From positions 310,001 through 374,000 of the forward strand of contig NBAY01000009.1 in assembly GCA_002794775.1 (NCBI GenBank): DNA of 64,000 nucleotides. Direction: 5' to 3'. This DNA comes from Porodaedalea pini (lineage: Eukaryota; Basidiomycota; Agaricomycetes; Hymenochaetales; Hymenochaetaceae). Shown here one piece after another: positions 22,216 to 36,157 of the stretch (position 1 is the stretch's first letter; each line of letters starts with the position of its first letter). Made by a program: the position numbers and the translations under genes. The notes under the pieces are model-generated. The model searched no databases. It was not told where the DNA came from and saw only the letters and a program-made list of their open reading frames with translations.

Positions 22216-24498
<2,283 letters not shown>

Positions 24499-24545
24499 GG
24501 CCAGACGGATGGAGCTCGAAGAAAGGGCGGTCTCGAACATGCATG

Positions 24546-24552
24546 TTATAAA
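24546..24552 (-). promoter_or_regulatory. TATA box of the esterase gene
   Basis: Minus-strand TTTATAA lies about 50 bp before the chosen ATG at 24498. It argues against the in-frame ATG at 24540, which is only 6 bp away. Confidence 0.5.
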
Positions 24553-26627
24553 GGCTCAAATATGCTTCTCTGCATCACGTACGTATTCATGACCCTGAGA
24601 CCCAATTCCGGACAGTCAATCGCACAGGAATACACTGAGCGTAGTTAGAGCGTGTCATGAGACTTTCATAAAAAGATCACAATACTTCTGAGCCTCGTTG
24701 GTATTAAAGAAGAGAAGTCCAAAATTGATCATGATTTCAGCAGGTTTTTCGACATGTGGACGCACAGAGTTTTAACAGAAAGCGTAGTTTAATGCCCGTC
24801 AAATGATTGAGTCGAGCGGGCTCATTCACTACAGCGGTGCAGTATCTTATTCTCTAGTAGTAATCGCCAGATGATAGAACTCATTGTCAGCTCGCTATAC
24901 TTAGCATTTCTAGTAGCACCGAAGTTGGTCTATGTTAAGCTAAGAGGACAGCTTCTACAGTGTTTGCGGTGAGAGTTGATTCGTCAAAATGGGAGAGAAA
25001 AAAGCCAGATCGGCCCGTACTAATTTATCACATGACCCAGACGCGTCGGCAACTCGGCCGAACATTACTGTTTACCTCCGCACCTTTGTAAGCATTATCA
25101 GTGTCCTGCTTTCTAAGTCGACAGAGATAACTCTTCTCTAAATTACTGTAATGCCCTGCGAGTCACTCAAGGCCAAAATAATCCACTTGCACAGACCAGT
25201 TATACGAGTCTTTGTAAATAAATTAGGAGAATGAGTGACTTACATTGTGCTGCTGAAGTGAGAGTGATGGATAAATACACTATGCATTGTGGGTCCAGTC
25301 AGGCTTTTCAAAGAACGATCGCTCGATCACTCGAAAACGGAGAATTGTTTGTATGCCCCGAACAGCAACATCGATGACCTCAATTACAGTGGGTGGAACA
25401 TAGTGAGATGATGATATATTGCTGAAGAATACGCGAGCAATCCTAGACCTCACTTGTTCCTTAAGCCTGCAGCCCATACAGCACTAGTACTACTAGTACT
25501 GCGCACTGACCTGGAACTTGAAGCTGTCTGCCTGGCGATTGGCTAGTTGGCGGAGAGAACTGACCACGGAGGAAGAGACGCGAGGATGAGGAGGACAAAG
25601 AGGAAGGAGGTGCTGGTGCGCAAAGCAAGCCTCCTGAGGAGGTCAAAATCTCGTTAGGAATGCTGCGCTGTGTGAGCACGCGAGAGCGAGGCTTAGTGAT
25701 GATGGGCACCTGCTCCTCGTAGACCTGAAACATGGAAATATGCTTTAAGATCGACAAGAATTGATCAGACATCGAGGCGCGCTACGACGAAAAGCAGAAA
25801 AACTCACCTGCATCTCGACTGTCCTCATAACTTGGCACCTGCAAGGGAAACCAACCATTCAATCTATGAATCCATCTTCACAAAGAAAAGGAAAAGGAAA
25901 AGGAAAAGGAAATTTTAGCAGGGGAAAGGACGGAGTTGGGAGTGAGTGCATAATGTCTGTACGAGCTACGTAACGTACGTCTATGACAAGACTGGAAAAG
26001 ACGAATATCTACAGAGAAAGAAAAAACAAATGAAGATGGGCAAAGACTGATGTGAGGGGAAACAGAGACAGTGGAATATGGAGTTGGATATCGATCATTG
26101 GGTACTGGGCTGAATATGTTATGTTGCGGGGATTGGGCCTGGGCCTGGGTTTGGGGATTAGAGACCATTGGCGTTTTCGGTACACAGGTCAACCGGGACA
26201 AAAAGGAACACGGAGCACGGGACACGGGACACAGACACAGACAGAGCGTCATGACGTCTAGTTTTCCGTCTCTATGGGGCTTAATCCAAACACGAGACCG
26301 ATAGATGGAATGAAAAGGAGGAGAGAAACAAAAAGAGACAGAGGAGGTTGGGAGATACAGAGCAACAACCCAAGAATAAAGACTATAATCGCGCAAAGAA
26401 AAGCAAGGGGGGAATGAAGTTTGTCGCTACGGAAGGACTTTTTATGAGGGGAGACGTACGGGGAGGATGCATCATCAAAAAAAAAAAAAAACGAAACAGT
26501 ACGAGGTATCACAGATTCGCACCGCAGCACCAAAAACAGGCAAGAAGAAAGCAGAAGCAAGGGTGAATTGTGAATTCAGACTCGAAACATAATGGAAATG
26601 GGAGAAGTGATCAGGATCAGAGGGCTG
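24553..26627. other. 2.1-kb intergenic stretch with an unresolved spliced-looking segment
   Basis: Between the esterase promoter and the 3' end of the transcription-factor gene. Most of it is featureless. On the minus strand, 25280-25860 has exon-like pieces bordered by plausible splice sites: 25808-25841, 25510-25728, and an open 60-codon end ending TAG at 25280. I could not join all of them in one frame and recognise no family. A short GAAAAG repeat lies at 25890-25912. Confidence 0.35.
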
Positions 26628-29600
26628 TCATTGATAGTACGGATTCCACGACGAATACTCGCTTTCATTCTGGGACCAGCCCTGTGGCGCCACCATCGGC
26701 TCGGCGGGCTGTGCCTGCACCTGCACTTGCGACCGTGACTGTGCATGCGAGTGCGGGGGCGGCTGCAGGTGAGGGAGATATACCTGCGGTGGATGCGGAT
26801 AAGGCTGGGCCGCCGGCGCCATCTGGTTGCTCGGACCTGGCGTTCGGCCCTCGACGGCATTCCTAGCAAATTGACGGTCTTGTGGGGGTTCGGAGGGAGG
26901 GCGTGGTAGACCTGGTTAAGAGAAAGAAGAAAAAAGAAAAAAAGGCAATAGAATCAGTATGGGCCTCAATCGCCAGCACGAGATGTCATAATCGTAGAAA
27001 ATAGTGATAAAAATACGCACTAGCCATCGGGTCGTAGCCCGCCTGATGCATCCCCACAGGCCTCTCCATCCCATTCGTCGAGCCAAACCCATACAGCGAG
27101 TGTTCCCCACCGCCGCCCATCGTCATCCTCCCTTGTCCCTGACCCTGGCCCTGGCCCTGTTCCGATGGACCCACAACAAAGCCCTCAAACTCGACCTGCG
27201 ACGGCACGGGCAGTTGTGGCGGGAACGGCAGGCCATACGACGACGGGGACGGAGCGGGAAAGCCCGCATCGTGGTAGCCCGCAGAAGGGCAGTCGCCCGC
27301 CTGCCTCTGTGAGGAGCCGCTGCTGCCAGGCACTGGCAGAGAGGCGTAGTGCGGCAGACCGGGACTGGGACTGGGGCCTGGTGTTGACGACAGCGGACCC
27401 GGGTAGGCTAGCAGCGGAGTCGCAGGCTCGGCGGTCGCCATGTGGTGCAGTGGCAGTGGCACGTCATGATTGCTGTGCGTGTGCGTGAGATTGTGGTGCG
27501 AAACCGAGTGCGAACTTGACGCGGATGGCCCTGGAGGACCGGAGGAACGCGGCGGGTTCGTGGGCGGCAGCATGTGCGAGCCGTCCGAGCGCGCAGACGC
27601 CGAGCTGTTCGCTCGTGTGAGCGACGATTCCTTGCCCTTCTTCTTGCGCACCGAGGTGCCCAGGTGGGACGACTTGAGCTTCGTCGTCGCCGGTCTCGGA
27701 TCCCCAGCCGCCGTACCCGTGCCCGAGCCGTCCCTTGCTGCTGCAGAGTGCTTCGACCTCGACCTCGAACTCCCCACGCTCCCAGCATCCGTCAACGGTG
27801 ACCCAGCAGGCGTCACAACAGCATTCACATTCGTCTGAACTGGCGGGCCCGCACTCACGACGCCCGCCCCGACGAACGGCAACCTAAAGTGGTACAAGAA
27901 GTCAGAGCTATCCGCCTCCACCTCCTCATTCTTCCTCTTCACCGGCGTCCCCGTGTCCATGCTCATACCCGTCTCCCGCACATACGCCGCCTCCGCCTTC
28001 AGTATCAGCTCTTCTATAATCCGCACCGCTTCACTAGGCAAGCTCCCGCGCTCGCCCGCCGACGGCCGACCAGTCAGTACAGTCGGGTCGCGTATAACAT
28101 CGCTCGCAGCACGCATCCCGACGAACGCCTTCGCCGCAAGGAGCGGCTGTTCGATCGCCAGGTGGCCCAGCACAACTGCCGCGTCGAACAACTCCTTCGT
28201 GGATGCGAAGCACATGAACAGCGACGGCCGCACATGCCGCATCACCGCGTGCAGGTGCCTCCACGCCTGCACAATATACATCGCTGGCTTGAGCATCACG
28301 AGCGCCTCGAAGCTCCGCGACGACGGCGCGAGGTCGTTCATTCCTGGCCCCATTCCCGTTTCCGTCTTCGGATTCACCTTCCGCCCGCCGCCGCCTTTGG
28401 TGAAAGGCAGACAGAGCTTCACGAAGAGGTGCCGGGCGGATATGGCGAGACTGCACCGCATAGAGACCAAGTGCGGCGACACGTCTTCTACTGGGTTGTC
28501 GCGATCGGCTGGTAAACCTAAAGCGGACAGTTTCTGCGACGACGGTGACATCGGCTTTACGTCCGGGTGTATTGAAGAAGCAGCGAGTGAAGGGAGGTCC
28601 TTGAGCTTCAGATGGTCCGGGAGATTCGTCAGCCAACCTGAGATCTCGCCGTTCATCGTCTCGAGCATATCGTGCGTCTCCGAAGGGTGCACGTCGCTAT
28701 GAAGTTCTCTAAATGCAGCAGCCTTTCTCTTCAACCTCTTCCCCAAATCCACGAGCCTGACAAGCACGGATAAGAAAATAACGACAGCAAGAAAGGGATT
28801 AGACAATAAACAGCCTCAAAAAAAGAAAAGAAAAGACTTCGGAAAACTGACCGACACCGCTGAATAAAATAATCGATATTCCCCTGCAACGACTCCGTGT
28901 GAGGCGCAGGAAGGTTCGCAGAATCTGGTCCAAAGTTCTCTTCGTCGACATCGGTCGGAAACTCAGTGGTAGCGCTATCGTTGTTGATGAACGGGCTCTC
29001 CCCGAGACAATCCGCTACAAACCTGCCCGTCCAAAAGGAAAGAAAGAAGAAAAGAAAAAAGAGAAGGATTCATTCAGTAAACAAATGCTCTGCAAGAGTG
29101 TAGAAGTCGGGAGAACATGCAATATGATATGCATATATAGAATGTGAAAAAAAAAGGAAGAGGAAGAAAGAAAAGGGAAACTCACGCATCGAGAGTGACG
29201 ACCTCCCACCACAGCCGTCTCCGCACCTCCTTCTCGTACAGCGAGAACCTACCGCCGCCACCAATATCCGGATCGTGGTTGAGCCCCATCATGCGCGCGT
29301 TCCCAACTGCATCGCTCACGACGCCAACCATCTCCGGCGCGAGCGCAAGCGTCGGACCTCTTGCCGAAGCCTTGTCTTTATCCCTCGTACTCGTGCTAGG
29401 CTGACCAGCAGGTTCCTCATACGCATCATCCATTTTTGTATCGCCCCCTCTCTCTCCCTCTCCGTCCTTTGCCCCTGCCTTTCCCTTTCCCTTCCCCTTC
29501 CCCTTCTTCATCATCCGCCTTCTCCGCCCAGCGCCCAATCCACCTAGCAGATTCGCGCCGTCCCCAAGCCCATGGTGCGAAAGCAGCAAGTATCTTGCCT

Positions 29601-31580
29601 GCAGGCACTTCACGTGCATGTAGTCTGTGTCGAACGCCTCGTACCCCGCACGCTCGAGCGCCAGCCCAAGCGCGAGCTTCGAGAGTCGGTACAGCATGCC
29701 AGGGAGGGACGCATCGATCTGCGCTTCTTGTCGTTGCAGTTGTGGTTGGAAGGAGGAGGGGCCGGGGATAGAGCTGGAGGAGGGACCAGAGGGTGGCGAG
29801 GTTGGCGAGGCGGATATACCGTTGTCGAATGAGGGGCCGGGACCGGGAGGAGGAGGCATGGATTTGTCGAATGCGCTGGGACCGGGGACGGCGGTCGACG
29901 GGCCAGAAGGACTGGGCACGCCTGCTGCTGCTGCTGCTGAAGCGTCCGAAGAACTCGAACCTGCATTGCCAGTAAGTATCCCGCGTTCCGCGAGCCAGCA
30001 TTGTGCACCGAGCGCCAGGCCCATAGCGGCTGCCGCGAAAAAGCTCAGCGTCGGCGCGAATGGACCTATTGCCGTCGGCGTGCTTGTCTTCGGAGGCGGC
30101 TCGTTCTTTCTTCTACTCCCACTTCCACTCGCATTCACAGTCTCGCTCCCACTAAGCTCACCATCTGCCCACCGACACATCTCCTCAATCCGGTTCCTAA
30201 ACACGAAGAAATTCACACACGGCGCTATCAGATGCGCCGCCTCGAAGCGCGGATAGATCTCCTGACGGACATGCGCTGCGGGTAGCGCGCTCCGCACGAG
30301 CTTCGGGGAGACGCCGATCTGGCCGCTGCCTTCCTCTTCTCTCTCGTTGTCTCCCTCGGCATCGTGGTCATTGAAGTCGTCGCCGTCACCGCCGTCATCA
30401 CTAGCTCCCGCGTCCTCGCCTTCGTCAGACGTGGACACAACAAGGGAGGCAGGAACACGGAAGAGTTTCATGTGCTCCGTCATGAAGTCGATGACGCCCT
30501 CGTCCGGCATCGCCGGGAACGGTCGCAGCTCGATCCCACTCCCACTCGCAGTTCCTCCAGCGCCCACCAATTCGGCCTCGAAGTCATTGGCGGGTACAGC
30601 GCGCGTAGCAGATGTATTTAGTCCGAGATGGTCGACCCACAGGCCCGCGACGCCCTCGAGGTTAACGGCCACCGATGCACCGTGAGCGCCGACTGCATGG
30701 AAGGCACGGGGATGGGCCGCCGCCGCCGGCGTCGAGCGGTTCCGAGTGTTGGAGCTGGAGGTGGACGCGGTTGGGTCGAAGGAAACGGCATTGAGCTTGC
30801 GTTCGACAGTGGAGAGGCGGATGTTCAAAGACTGGACGTCTCTGTGAATGCGCAGAGGGCGGCGCGGGCGGAGTGGGTTTACGTGCACCAGGGCGTGTGC
30901 GGGGGCGGGGTTTGTCGGTGGCATTGGTCAGGTCAGGATCAGAGTCGCATGAAGAGGAGAGAGCGCAAGGGGGTCAGCAACCACAGTGGACAGGGAGGGA
31001 AAGAAAAAGGAAGGGGACGTCGAGAGGCGGTAACAAGGTGCATGTCAGAAGTCAGTGAGTTATTTTCGTGAATAAGGGGGAAACAAAGGACGAGGACGTA
31101 CACTTTCTCAGACGCGGCCTGGGAGTATATGCACCTGTGGATCGTTTCACGCCTCGTGCACGATCCGCAGGGCGCGCGTCTGTCGCATTTGAGCTTGAGG
31201 CGTTTGCACTGTCACATAAACGAAACGGCATGAGCCAATTAAATTTTGAGAAGGGAAGAGCAACGCGCGACACGCGACACGCACCTCGGCACAGACGACG
31301 GTGATGCGCTGACGAGACACTCTAAGTTCAAAACGTACACGGTATTCAACACGTCGTCGACATGAACGATCGAAGGGAAAACAACATACGTAGTCGAGGC
31401 GGAGGAGTTTACAGGACGCCTCCCGTCAGGTCCCACGACAGAATTGGCGACGGAGACGGAGCCCTGTGTGATGCTGACGCTGTCGGTGGCGAAGCTGACG
31501 ACGCTCTCGCTGCTGCTCGTCTCGCACGGGCGCTTCTTGCTGTCGAGTGGGTCTTCGTCGATCGCACTCTGAGAGTCCAT
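26628..31580 (-). CDS. Zn2Cys6 fungal-specific transcription factor, 1393 aa
   Basis: Nuclear DNA-binding regulator. Exons: 31390-31580, 31285-31321, 31102-31208, 29186-30841, 28852-29022, 27021-28756, 26628-26911; the sum is divisible by three. The zinc cluster has Cys74, 77, 84, 90, 93 and 102 (CX2CX6CX5CX2CX8C; CAECKRLKLKCDRRAPCGSC), split across exons 2 and 3. A linker and coiled coil (VDVQSLNIRLSTVERKL) follow. The middle homology region has the Fungal_trans signature RRRLWW at residues 652-657. The C-terminal half is Ser/Pro/Gln/His-rich, a probable activation region, ending SSWNPYYQ. Target genes cannot be inferred. Long antisense ORFs over exons 4 and 6 are composition artefacts. Confidence 0.87.
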
Positions 31581-32559
31581 CGCGCAGACGCGATCGCGGC
31601 GGGCGATGGAATAGCGTCGGCTAATCTGACGCTAGTTTTTCAGAACTGGGGGTCAGAGCACGTCATGCGCACTAGTACTCTCTACTTGTTTTCTTTTTCT
31701 GTTGGAGATGGAGCGCGCTGCTTGAGGGTGGACTCGGACGACTCGACAGCGAGAGGAGAAGGGAGGTCCAAGAGCCTATGTAGCTGCTTCGGCGGTTTAG
31801 CGTATTCTTCCCGCACTCTATATTTGCATCCGTCCTGTTCGGCATGATAAACCTGTCTGCTGTGACACCAGTGGAGTAACACTAACACGGACTTGGTCTG
31901 GACAATCAGCATCAAATTACCTCAGTAGGTAGAAACATAAGCTGGATCAACTTCGGTTTATCACTAACTGATGAAACTTGACTTATGGAGGTAGGATTTT
32001 CCAATCAGAATTCCAGAAACTCAAAAGTTTAATGTCACGGCCTTGTCACCTTACAACAAATCGTTAGCCATCACGCCGTTAGAAAAGTTGCTGAACAGGG
32101 CCGTTGAGAAAACGAAGCTTACGTCATATCACACTGATACAGTAATGATTTTCGTCCTTCATTTAAACTTGATGCCTTTAGGCTTTACGACAGGTTCTGC
32201 ATGATTTGACTTTGATCAAATAATCAACGTGCCATTTTGGTAGCATGCCCGATCACCCGAGTTTGTGCCGACTCTTCCTGCTTTCATTAGACTACGCAAT
32301 AAAAGGGAATGAATCTGTGGCTCGCGCTAAGTCACCCTCATGGCAGAATGGTTTGATATTCACGTCCTGGGATGTCATTAGTTGCTGAGAAGCGTCGATG
32401 GCCTGCGGGCAGTTAGAAATCGGCCAATTTTGCGTTCTACCTGCTTTAAGACCAGAGTATAAAAATGAACTTGAATGATGTTCAAGTGGTCAAAGTATCA
32501 AGAACTCGCATTTGCATTTCACAATCACAGCGAGAGCCAGTCAGTCAATCCTCTCACGA
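31581..32559. other. Intergenic, regulator promoter side
   Basis: About 1 kb upstream of the Zn2Cys6 gene and of the reductase relic, which are divergent. No gene-like pattern seen. Confidence 0.5.
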
Positions 32560-33308
32560 ATGAGTCCCTCCAAGTTACTTGTGAGCATCCTTCATAAAAC
32601 AGAATATCACCAACTACTGATGCCGACGACCCGCAGATCGCAGGCGCGTCTGGTTTCATCGGCCCTCATGCTGTCCACCAGGTTCTTGAAACTGGTTATT
32701 CAGTTCGTACGTATGTAACGTCTGCCCTTGAACAAGCTCCAACACCAATTGAAGTCCACTGCAGCACCGCTCGTCCGCGTAAAGTCGACGCTCTGAAGGC
32801 CAAGTTTAACGGAAAGATTGAGGTCGCCGCCTTCGCCGCCTTCATAAAAAGAGCTTGATCGAATCATTTCGGGAAGGCACGTTGTTGGTTTTTTTCTGTA
32901 GGTGTCGACGCCATAGTGCATCTCGCTGCTCCAATTCTATGGTCAGCGAACGCAGCAGATTCTCGACAACCTGACTAAATGCGACTACTGGTATAGGGGG
33001 CAGTTGGCGGCGCTCTGAACATCCTGCAACAAAGCGCAGCCTTGGGAATTAAGAGAACCGTCATAACCAGTAGCTTCGTGACCGTCGCTGATTGTGAGAC
33101 AGAAGATGTTTTGCGTACGGCGAGACCCCAGCTTAGTGCGCGTCTTGCGAAGATCGAGGAAGGCGGGGAGAGTGTGAAGACCGCGACTTTGGATAACAGC
33201 AAGACGAAAGATGTCCTCAGCATGGGTGAATTCGTAGACTGGAAGACGGTCGGTAACACCGTGGATGAGAAAACTTGGGTGGGGCAGGACCAAAAGATAG
33301 ATATTTAG
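32560..33308 (+). pseudogene. Remnant of an NAD-dependent epimerase/reductase (extended SDR)
   Basis: Exon 1 (32560-32580, MSPSKLL) and exon 2 (32637-32710) splice to give the Rossmann motif IAGASGFIGPHAV. Exon 3, from 32765, gives ARPRKVDALKAKFNGKIEV. Further pieces GVDAIVHLAAP (about 32905) and GALNILQQSAALGIKRTVIT (about 33010-33070) are typical of the GRE2/dihydroflavonol reductase family. The joining exons are degraded, the catalytic YxxxK region is missing, and the end is an unrelated tail. I read it as a truncated pseudogene. Confidence 0.65.
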
Positions 33309-33769
33309 AACCTGCTATGTCCTAGAAATAGATTTACATATGTTATATCGAAGCTTGGTTGATGAAATGTAGTAGGAATGGAGCCTTGATGCTTTGTGAA
33401 AGGGTGAACATTTGCGAAAGGCAGTTCGTAGTTAGCAGCCTGCGTGATGTTTTGCAAAGCAAAGATTCCGCCACTTTATCTGAGTGTTGTTCTCCAGGAT
33501 GTGCTGAAAAAGTAGTCTAAGACTCGTTTTTTCAAGCAGAAAGCTATGGCATCGTCAAGGTAGAAAGCGTCGAAAGCTCAAGCAGCCAGGCTGACCATCA
33601 TAAGTTACTTTTAGGTTGAAAGATCACGTGGTGGTCACAACCCGCTTCGTCTCCACGTTCTACGACTACGGATATCCCAACCACCTCATCGAAATCCTCA
33701 CGTTCAGGAAAGATGAGCACCGACGTACTTAGAACAGATCACACGGAGTCAAACGGAGAACGTCAGCTC
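33309..33769. other. Intergenic, nothing recognised
   Basis: About 0.46 kb between the reductase relic and the duplicated oxygenase promoter. No gene-like feature. Confidence 0.5.
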
Positions 33770-34136
33770 AGAGGCCGATGCTCATCGGACCTCTAGTCAG
33801 GTGCTAGAATATCTGCAGAAGAAGCTCAGATGCAACCTTCTCCGTTTCACTCGTGAAGCGGGTTTTCAATGCTTTGGACAGAGTTCAACATCATTCGCCC
33901 TACGATGTCCGTCAACTCCTTCCCTTCGACCGCTCCAATGCATGGCGAAGCGCTTGGGACTCACACGGCGTTTGAAAATAGAACTCACATTCGCATGCTC
34001 CGTGACTAGTCGGCAGATGCTCAGAATGAAGAGTGCTCATCGACATTATCCAACGGCTCTGATTCTCACCGCAACTGTATAAGAACGGCAACCTGAAGAA
34101 ATCTAACTGTACTTGCCAGCATAGTTCCCTCTAAAC
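33770..34136 (+). promoter_or_regulatory. Upstream region of oxygenase A, duplicated before oxygenase B
   Basis: Bases about 33775-34030 align by eye, with substitutions and small gaps, with 35805-36060 upstream of oxygenase B (for example tcatcggacctctagtcagg against ttatcggacttctcgtcagg). TATAAG at 34078-34083 lies 59 bp before the ATG. The promoter was therefore copied along with the gene. Confidence 0.6.
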
Positions 34137-35378
34137 ATGCCTGGACTAGCATTCCCTCCCTTTCCCGACGACATCCCCACACACCCTCTGCTGGTTGTTG
34201 ATTATGGACTCATTAAAACCGACAACGCCCAAGAGATTGAGAAACTCTGGAAGGCTGCGACAGAATTAGGATTCTGGTAGTGAGTATCGTACTCTAATCC
34301 GCTCTCCGAATTTTGCTCAATTAGTCCAGTTTGAAGAATCATGGTGTCGATAATGAAGTCGAGGGGATGTTCGAAATGGGAGCCGAGACGATGGACCTTC
34401 CGATAGACGAGAAGATGAAGTTTGAACAAGGAGATGGCGGCAAGTCCTTCGGGTAAGAGGTCTTCATACATATAGATCTCGTGTTCAGAGCGTTGACTTC
34501 TCGGTAAAGATACAAAGCCGTGGGTGCCTATGCGACAAATGAGTACGGTAGCCCCGACAACGTCGAGTTCATCAATATCTCCAAAGAAGACGCTCTTACG
34601 TACCCCGGGGTCGTCCATCGCACCTACCCTTCGACCGTGAACGCGCGCATGGAGTTGACTATCACTCCTTTCGTGCGAAAGTCCATTGAAGTCATCAACA
34701 CCACTCTGTCCGTCTTCGAATTGAAACTCGGCCTCCCAGCTGGTACACTCTTGGAACTTCATGCGCTCATGGATCCCAGCGGCTCGGAAGCGCGCTGCAT
34801 CAAGAGCCCCGTAAAGCATGCCGCTGCCGCTGCTACGAACGAGAAGGACAGGGTGGCACTCGGCGCTCACACCGATTTCGGCTCTCTCTCGTTCTTGCAC
34901 AATCGACTCGGCGGGTTGCAAGTGCTCCCGCCTGGCAGCGAGGACTGGCAGTACGTTCGACCGATTCCAGGGCATGCGATCTGTAACATTGGGGACGCAC
35001 TCGCCCTGTTCTCTGGCGGCATCCTCCGCTCGAACATGCACCGTATCGTGCCACCTCCCGGTGCTCAGGGTGCCTATCCACGCTGGTCTGTCGTATTCGT
35101 TACTCGCCCAGGCAACGGCGTGCGGCTCCGTGCTCTGGAGGAGAGTGATGCAGTGAAGGAGGCGATCTCCCGCATGAGCCCTGAGGATCGAGCGAGGTAC
35201 CAGCCGAACGTAACGCAGAATGAGTGGTACGCCAGGAGATTGGATAATCAGAGGCTCAAGAATATGAAAGTGAGTGTGTAAGGACATAGTTGTGTTCTTT
35301 TGCTTATTCCGTCTGAAATAGGGACCTGAGACCTGGTATGCGAGCAGGGGAACGGAACACAAACCCAATGTAATTTGA
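34137..35378 (+). CDS. 2-oxoglutarate/Fe(II)-dependent oxygenase A
   Basis: Isopenicillin N synthase-like dioxygenase of 360 aa, probably cytosolic. Exons 34137-34279, 34330-34452, 34510-35269 and 35322-35378 (143, 123, 760 and 57 nt). The N-terminal DIOX_N segment reads LVVDYGLIK...GFWYLKNHGV. The iron ligands His209, Asp211 (GAHTDFGSLSFL) and His266 (SNMHRIV) are present, as is the 2-oxoglutarate-binding Arg280-x-Ser282 (PRWSVVF). The substrate is unknown. It lies in tandem with an almost parallel copy (36158-37397), and a third copy sits at the window end. Start chosen by family fit and frame closure. Confidence 0.88.
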
Positions 35379-36157
35379 TTTCCTCCACCCGAATGGGTAA
35401 ACAATGTCATTCTTGGTATGTGAGTTGTGGCTAGGAATTTCTTACTGCTTAGCTTTCTATCATAAAAAAATCAGAGTGGCAGCGGAAGCATTCAATCTAT
35501 GTTTTACACATACAAACTAAATTCTGAAGTATCTTGACTTTACATCGCGCTTCAAAGTTCAAGTTGGTCAAGGAATAACCTAAATATTTGTTTCTAAAAG
35601 CCACTTATCTCGCCTCGGCACCCATGCTACTAATCTCCTGCTTTCCGGTCGGCAGTGTATGGACTTCAGATTTACCATGTGGCGGTCATAAATACGGGAC
35701 GAATTTTCCAGGCGATACGTCACAAACGGCATCCATCGGAGGAATCTCAATCACTTCAAAACTCTGTGTATTTACTCATGCAGAACCATCAGCTCAGGGA
35801 AGATGCTTATCGGACTTCTCGTCAGGTGCTGCTCAAAACTCCGCAGTAAACGTTCAGACGGACTACGCTCATTTCGTTCGCGAATTGAGTACCCGATTCT
35901 TTGGACAAACTTCAATCTCGTTCGCTCTACGAAGTCCGCGTACTTCTTCTCTTCGACTACTCCAATGAATTGCGAATCGCTTGTGGTTCACACGGCACTT
36001 GCGAATAGCACTCACATTCACATCCTCCACGGATGGTCGGCCGACATCCAGGGCATAGTTCGGTGACTACAACTCTCGTCTTCACAGTATAAGAACAGGG
36101 ACCTGAGCATTCGCCCGAAACTACCTAGCTGTAGCACCAGCTTCATACTTGCTTAAC
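35379..36157 (+). promoter_or_regulatory. Spacer and promoter of oxygenase B
   Basis: The first 0.4 kb has no recognised feature. From about 35805 it mirrors the region upstream of oxygenase A. TATAAG at 36088-36093 lies 70 bp before the ATG. Confidence 0.55.

Noticed and set aside
25890..25912. GAAAAG tandem repeat as a regulatory array
   Set aside because: Only a few units of a simple purine repeat, common in fungal intergenic DNA, with no linked feature.
27165..30685. Long ORFs antisense to the transcription-factor exons (up to 249 codons)
   Set aside because: They lie opposite GC-rich, low-complexity coding exons and read Arg/Pro-rich nonsense. The sense frame has the zinc cluster, the RRRLWW motif and correct splicing.
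34202..35410. 402-codon ORF antisense to oxygenase A
   Set aside because: It is the shadow of the sense gene. The plus strand has all catalytic residues and four in-frame exons.
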